From Acephala macrosclerotiorum (lineage: Eukaryota > Ascomycota > Leotiomycetes > Helotiales > Mollisiaceae): DNA of 64,000 nucleotides. The position numbers were made by a program, and so were the translations under genes. Where the stretch lies: positions 620,001-684,000 of the forward strand of contig MU119202.1 in assembly GCA_014904845.1 (NCBI GenBank), written 5' to 3'. The notes under the pieces were generated by a model that was not told where the DNA came from, searched no databases, and was given only the letters and a program-made list of their open reading frames with translations. Within the stretch, counting starts at the first letter, position 1, and each line of letters starts with the position of its first letter. This document shows positions 59,444 through 64,000 of this stretch, piece by piece.

Positions 59444-61345
59444 TTAATAAACAGCGACCTTCGCACCAGTACTGTTAGCACGTTCGCGCTCTCTCGCCCG
59501 CTCTTTATCATTAGCAGTGTCCACGGCACTGCCTCTTCTCCGTAAGCCACCTGCCTTTCTCCTCCTGACGACTTGATACCCTCGATCAAGTTCCGTTTCA
59601 ATGGCACAGCGAACTTTGAGCGCCCCGACCGCAGGCCAGACACTCCTTTCTCCCCGAAGGATCCAGTAATCCAGACTAGATTGCGTCGGCGTCTCAAGCA
59701 AACGGACGAAGTCGCTTGCCGAGAGTTCAGGCACCAACGTAACGGAAGCAGCAGGAATGTGTTCATCGACCAGGAAGCGTCTGATCGATAGAGGCAGCAA
59801 CCCGAGGCTGTCAAGTTGCTGTAAGCGGTGATGGATCTCCATGGTCATAAGTCTGAGCAGACCGCCGGTCAATGACGTGCGTCCAACCCGAGTGTATAGA
59901 GGTGAAGGCCCATGCATATCGCTCTGGAGAAACGGAACAAGGTACGGTCGAGCTTGACTAACGATGAAATGATTGACATTGAAGAGCTCTGCAATCCGCG
60001 ACAATGGCGAGTCTCGATCCGAATAGGAAGCGTGTGTCCAAGGGCGGAAGGTGGTATCGGATGCTGCAGACCAAGGAACAATGGCTCCCGAAGCATCTTT
60101 GCACTTCAGAGTAATCGAGCGTCCGTACAGAGTTGGGGAGGAAGCATTGGAAGCAATTGCGGCAGACCAAATCAACTAGAAGTTCTTCAGTTAGCGGTAC
60201 ATTTAGAGAGGAAGAATGTACGTACAACATTTGGAGCTGTGAGGTAATTCAGCAAATTTGGGACACCGCCTCTTCCAGTAGTCGCCACTGTGATATTGAG
60301 GACTCGCTTTGTCCGATTATAAGCTTCTTCGAACGTCAAATCTCCAACATTGGCTCTAACACACTCCTCTAGGACTGTCACATCTAAAAAGTAGCCCTCT
60401 CGAAGGAACCTTCGAACTCTTCTCACAAGAGTGTTCCACCATCCATCAAAGGATGCATGCTCATCGTGGCCATTCTCCAATATCAGACCCTTCCCAGCGA
60501 AGGCAGAAAGGTCGATGCTCTCTCCGTCTAGGAAGCGTGGCAACTCGTCCTCCGTATGTATCCCAACTAACGCAGCAATGAGAGCTCCAGTAGCAGTTCC
60601 AGTGATGATTCTTGGCAGAAGCCCACGAGCAAACAGTGCTTTCACAACTCCTAAGTGACACAAGCCGAAAATTGCCCCTCCTTGTAACACCAGAGTACTT
60701 CTTCCAAATGCCTGCCGGGTATCGTGGAGTAAGTCGAGCTTGGCTTGACTGCTGAATCCAGGTATAGTCCCATTTCCATCAGAACCGGGAGATGTTGGCA
60801 GTTTCGTGACGTCGGCAATTGCTTGTGCAACTTGGGTAATGTAATCTTCGATTAACAATTTCGTTCCTGCAAATGCACGGTTGAAAAGGCGCGGTGTAGA
60901 AATGTTTCCCAGGTTCCGCACTAAACCAGACCTCAGCAGGTTTACCAGCTGAAGGATATCACCCTCTTCTCGAGCAATAATGATCGATTGCAGACGTTCG
61001 TGGATGAGCCGGTAGTCGTAGTACTTGGAGGTTGGGTTCTGACGCCTAGGCCATACAAGTTAGTAGAATGTTCCATACACTTTATGCAATCATTTTCCAT
61101 ACCATAGGTCATTGCCTAGCAGCACATCGAGTTGAAATGCTGCTTCTTCCCATTCCTCGTATGTCTTTGCATCTCGCAATATTTCGAACCACAATTCCGT
61201 AGGCTTCTTCTTCGTCAACCATCTGACGAATCTCTACAATATCGTCAACTCTACGCCTGACTGAATGCCACAGTCAACTCACAATCTGCCAAAAGAGGAG
61301 AACATCGAAGAGCATGCTCCAAAGAGAATTGAATACACCCGCCAT
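59444..61345 (-). CDS. Patatin/TGL-like lipase homologue, probable pseudoenzyme
   Basis: Four minus-strand exons, 61345-61283, 61233-61103, 61045-60226 and 60175-59444, give 581 aa with 49-, 57- and 50-nt introns. The tiny first exon encodes a hydrophobic anchor (S-L-W-S-M-L-F-D-V-L-L-F-W). The patatin domain has the oxyanion block L-V-L-Q-G-G-A-I-F-G, but the nucleophile elbow reads G-T-A-T-G at 214-218, with Ala216 where G-x-S-x-G has Ser. The later D-G-S/A block of triacylglycerol lipases reads H-A-S near 386-388, so the Asp is lost too. The block F-N-V-N-H-F-I-V-S-Q is well kept. Relatives (yeast Tgl3/4/5, plant SDP1) act on lipid droplets. A non-catalytic structural or regulatory role is inferred. 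The C-terminus is Arg-rich. Confidence 0.85.
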
Positions 61346-61957
61346 CTTCAAAAAGTTAATGTGAATGAAGGGTCAGCAGAAGCTAGAATTCGACTCGACT
61401 CGATGCGACGCGACCGCATCATTGAGGGCATGAGACATTCCTCGTTATTGTAATGACGGAGGGGTGGTCGTGGTCACTGAGGAATGTTAGGTGAAGGCTC
61501 ACCACTTCCTCGCATGTGATGTAGCAAGGTTCATCCAAGGGCTAGCTAGCGCCTTACCCCAGATTCCTGACTCATGCACGGACGAGACTTTGTCTTGCAT
61601 CTACATCTCCTGAGCAGCAACGTCTGAGCAAGCTTTACTATCTGAGATAGATCAGTCTGGACTCGAGTGCAATTCTGCACCAAGTCATTGAAACTTATTC
61701 CGCTACTGCCATTACCTTGAACATGGCTCACGCAATAAGGGTTCTTGATTTGTGTAGATTATCGTGATTTCATTACCACCCGAAGCGGCTTTCTGCCTGT
61801 GCTGCATAACTTTTGTGTCATCTCTCTCTAATCTTACACGGCGAAAAGTGAAAGTGAATGCTGCAGTGGTATCTCCATAGAAAGGTTCAGAACCAGATTC
61901 AGATGAGGGGCTGTTTCAATGCCATCCACACCCTATGCATAAAACCACGGAATCGCT
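61346..61957. other. Intergenic
   Basis: Promoter side of the patatin-like gene and 3' flank of LEO1. No gene is supported. Confidence 0.45.
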
Positions 61958-63326
61958 CTATTCATCATCATCGTCGTCGTCCTCAATGATGTTTCGCTTC
62001 CTGCCTCTACCAGCTGCTTCAGCGACCACTGGTGCAGCTGGAGCTTCCTCATCGTCCAGATCTGCTTCAGCATCCGCATCCGCGTCACTAACATCTTCTT
62101 GTCTCGAGACTTTCTGCTTTTTGGCCTTCGGCTCCTCGCGGTCACTCTCATCTTCCAGTATATCTTCCTCGTCCTCATCATCGTCTCCTTCGGGCGCCTC
62201 TTCATCATCGCTGGGAGCCAAGAAGTCATCCTCCATGTCATATTCATCTTCTCTACTCCTGCCTTTCGGAAGATCGTCATCTGAATCGTAGTCCGGACGA
62301 CGCTTGCGAGGCTTCGGAGGCTTGCGACCAGAAGCTGGAGCTCTCCGACCAGATCTTCCCTCCAAGTCATCCAGGCTTAGACCACCGCTGCGGCCACCTC
62401 CAGGTCTATGCACCTGACTGGCTTTCTCTGCTGCAGTCTCGCGACGGCGTTGTGCTCTCATACGTTCTTTCTCGGCAATCTCAGCTCTCTTCTTCTGGAG
62501 CTCCGGATCCTCGGTGTTAGCGACCAACTCTGGACCCTTGTCGTCCTTGTTGCCTCGTCTTGCAGCGGCTGCCAAGCTCTTCTGTAGCTTCTCAAGTGCA
62601 TCATCTTCAATGTCCTTATTTGGTCTGACAGTATGTTGGTTTGACACGTGTCCAACCAAGAGGAGAAGTTGGGAGGCGATTGAGGGAGTTGCGAGATAGA
62701 AGTGAGAATCCTGTGTTTCTGAATATGTCTTGCTACCCCTTGGCGGGGCAAGAGGTTTTGACTGTAATTCGTAATGCTGATCCCCTACTGAGATTGTAGT
62801 GCTTCCATCGCTCCATCTGTAGATATTGGTGTTGCTCTCAAGCTTGCCGGTCGACGGATCTTTACGGTATCGCATCGTAGAGGCAGAAACGGCACTGGCG
62901 GAGAAATTGGCAGATTTGGTTTCAGAATGGTGGTCCGTCTCGGGGATTCTGAAGGTAGAGGCATCGTAGGCGCGAGGTTCGATGCCAAGGAAGGTGGGCA
63001 TTCGCAGAATATTGAACTGGTGATATGTTAGATGCGCCATCAACGAATATCGAATAGATGCTTACCTCTCCATCTGCTGGCTTTGGTAATGGATGTCGCC
63101 AGACTGTAGTATCCATAACTCTGGCATCTCTCCCTCCATCGTAATCAATCTCCTCTTCCTGGGGTGCTCGGTCATTGCGGTCTTCGTCGTCTCCTGAATC
63201 CAGCTCCCTGTCGCTGAGTTCTCGAGTCTTCTCTACTGGCGCATCTTCATCATCACCTCCGAATAGATCTTCGTCCCCAGACCCATCTGCGACATTATCC
63301 ATAACATCGTCCTCTTCTGAAGACAT
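61958..63326 (-). CDS. leo1: LEO1, Paf1 complex subunit
   Basis: Two minus-strand exons, 63326-63066 and 63016-61958, with a phase-0 49-nt intron, give 439 aa. The N-terminus is acidic (S-S-E-E-D-D; D-L-F-G-G-D-D-E-D). The conserved LEO1 core follows: R-M-P-T-F-L-G-I-E and Y-D-A-S-T-F, then I-Y-R-W-S-D-G-S, then H-F-Y-L-A-T-P. The tail alternates basic and acidic runs and ends in a poly-Asp stretch with a preceding R-K-R-N-I-I. LEO1 works in the Paf1 complex with RNA polymerase II in transcription elongation, histone modification and heterochromatin boundaries. The in-frame codons before 63326 lack an ATG, so this start is fixed by sequence. Confidence 0.93.
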
Positions 63327-64000
63327 TATCGGCAAGTGTGTTGAGTGGAGGTGTAGAGAGGAGAAAGGGTGCTGGACGCGTTGAGAAAATTGCCTTGGTG
63401 GTAGAAGTTTTGGCGATAAGCAACTGAGGTCTGGATTGTTTGTAAGTCAGAATGCAGGACTTATCAGGAGGGAATTGTTCTACCTACTGCTGGACGACAA
63501 CCAGATATCACTACTCTACTCTCAACGAGCTCTGAGAAAGACAGCTTGAAGGCTGCGCGACCCCCTGTCAGTTTGTAGTCGCCGCCCTTAGAGGGCCTCA
63601 CTCTAGTGCTCAAATAATAAAGCAGCGATGGGTCCGGGTCTCACCGCCCTGAAACCCACTAACCGTGTCTGTCTGTATTTTGCACGTCTCCTATTTCCAA
63701 CTTCGATCTTGAAAAGAGGTTGTCGTTGTCAACTCTCCTGCGACCACAACGCTGAGAGATTGAAACCACAGTGATCCGTCCGCACGAATACGTTGGCGTG
63801 ACAAGAGACTGGGGATACTGTCTGACGATGTCGAATTTATTCTCTGGGATGTGAGTACCCTAATATCTTTTTTTGTCACGAGTTTTGGATGCATAAGAGT
63901 CACGAGCGCGCCTCTATTTGTGAGGATATATGGTGTCAACGTGGTTCAGTCACGGCGCTATTGAGTGCTGGGTTAGTGGCTCGGCGACGTGATGGTACAA
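63327..64000. other. Upstream of LEO1 to window end
   Basis: Promoter of LEO1 at the left. Open frames near the right edge are short and unrecognised; a gene entering from outside cannot be excluded. Confidence 0.4.

Overview
The window is nuclear DNA of a filamentous ascomycete (Pezizomycotina). The evidence is many short (45-210 nt) GT-AG introns, typical fungal gene families, and no bacterial-style operons. A Leotiomycetes-like fungus is my guess from protein style only. I rebuilt gene models by hand from frame continuity, splice signals and conserved motifs. I am confident of about 14 protein-coding genes; several more are tentative.

Left part (1-28.4 kb). A five-exon gene encodes a small secreted PAN/Apple-like protein. 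An RNA-dependent RNA polymerase gene of the RNA-silencing type (minus strand) is divergent from a very large gene (plus strand, about 3138 aa) of the fungal DUF6606/DUF3638/DUF3645 family. That giant protein carries a P-loop split by an intron and a DEAH box. Then come an unrecognised 324-aa protein, L-galactonate dehydratase (D-galacturonate/pectin catabolism), a membrane-anchored spermidine-synthase-like protein, and an intronless cytochrome P450.

Middle part (30.4-45.8 kb). This is a fungal N-acetylglucosamine catabolic cluster: an NDT80-type transcription factor (RON1-like), a hexokinase-family GlcNAc kinase, glucosamine-6-phosphate deaminase, GlcNAc-6-phosphate deacetylase, and a GH3-GNAT fusion (NAG3-like). 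Together they would take GlcNAc through GlcNAc-6-P and GlcN-6-P to fructose-6-P. The kinase/deaminase and deacetylase/GH3 pairs are divergent and each shares a promoter region. An unrelated ubiquitin-like-domain gene of the fungal STAND/ULD type sits inside the cluster. No GlcNAc transporter (NGT1) is seen in the window.

Right-middle part (46.3-53.6 kb). This is a tandem array of at least seven diverged copies of one small gene family. All are on the plus strand and most are broken. Several share the layout of an acidic L-P-x-E-T segment followed by a W-x-R-x-x-C-x-x-W-I core, which may be a SAM/Pointed-like helical domain. Nonsense codons at conserved Trp/Gln positions fit C-to-T change in CpA, as expected of RIP. 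One copy is split by a 581-bp MITE with 122-bp terminal inverted repeats and a 9-bp target duplication (Mutator-like). This decaying, lineage-specific array is the most novel part of the window.

Right end (54-64 kb). A single-pass membrane protein with a long disordered tail is followed by a small hypothetical protein and a patatin/TGL-like lipase homologue that appears to lack both catalytic dyad residues. LEO1, a subunit of the Paf1 transcription elongation complex, comes last. Long intergenic stretches hold only degraded repeats, AT-rich islands and low-complexity runs. No tRNA, rRNA or CRISPR was found.
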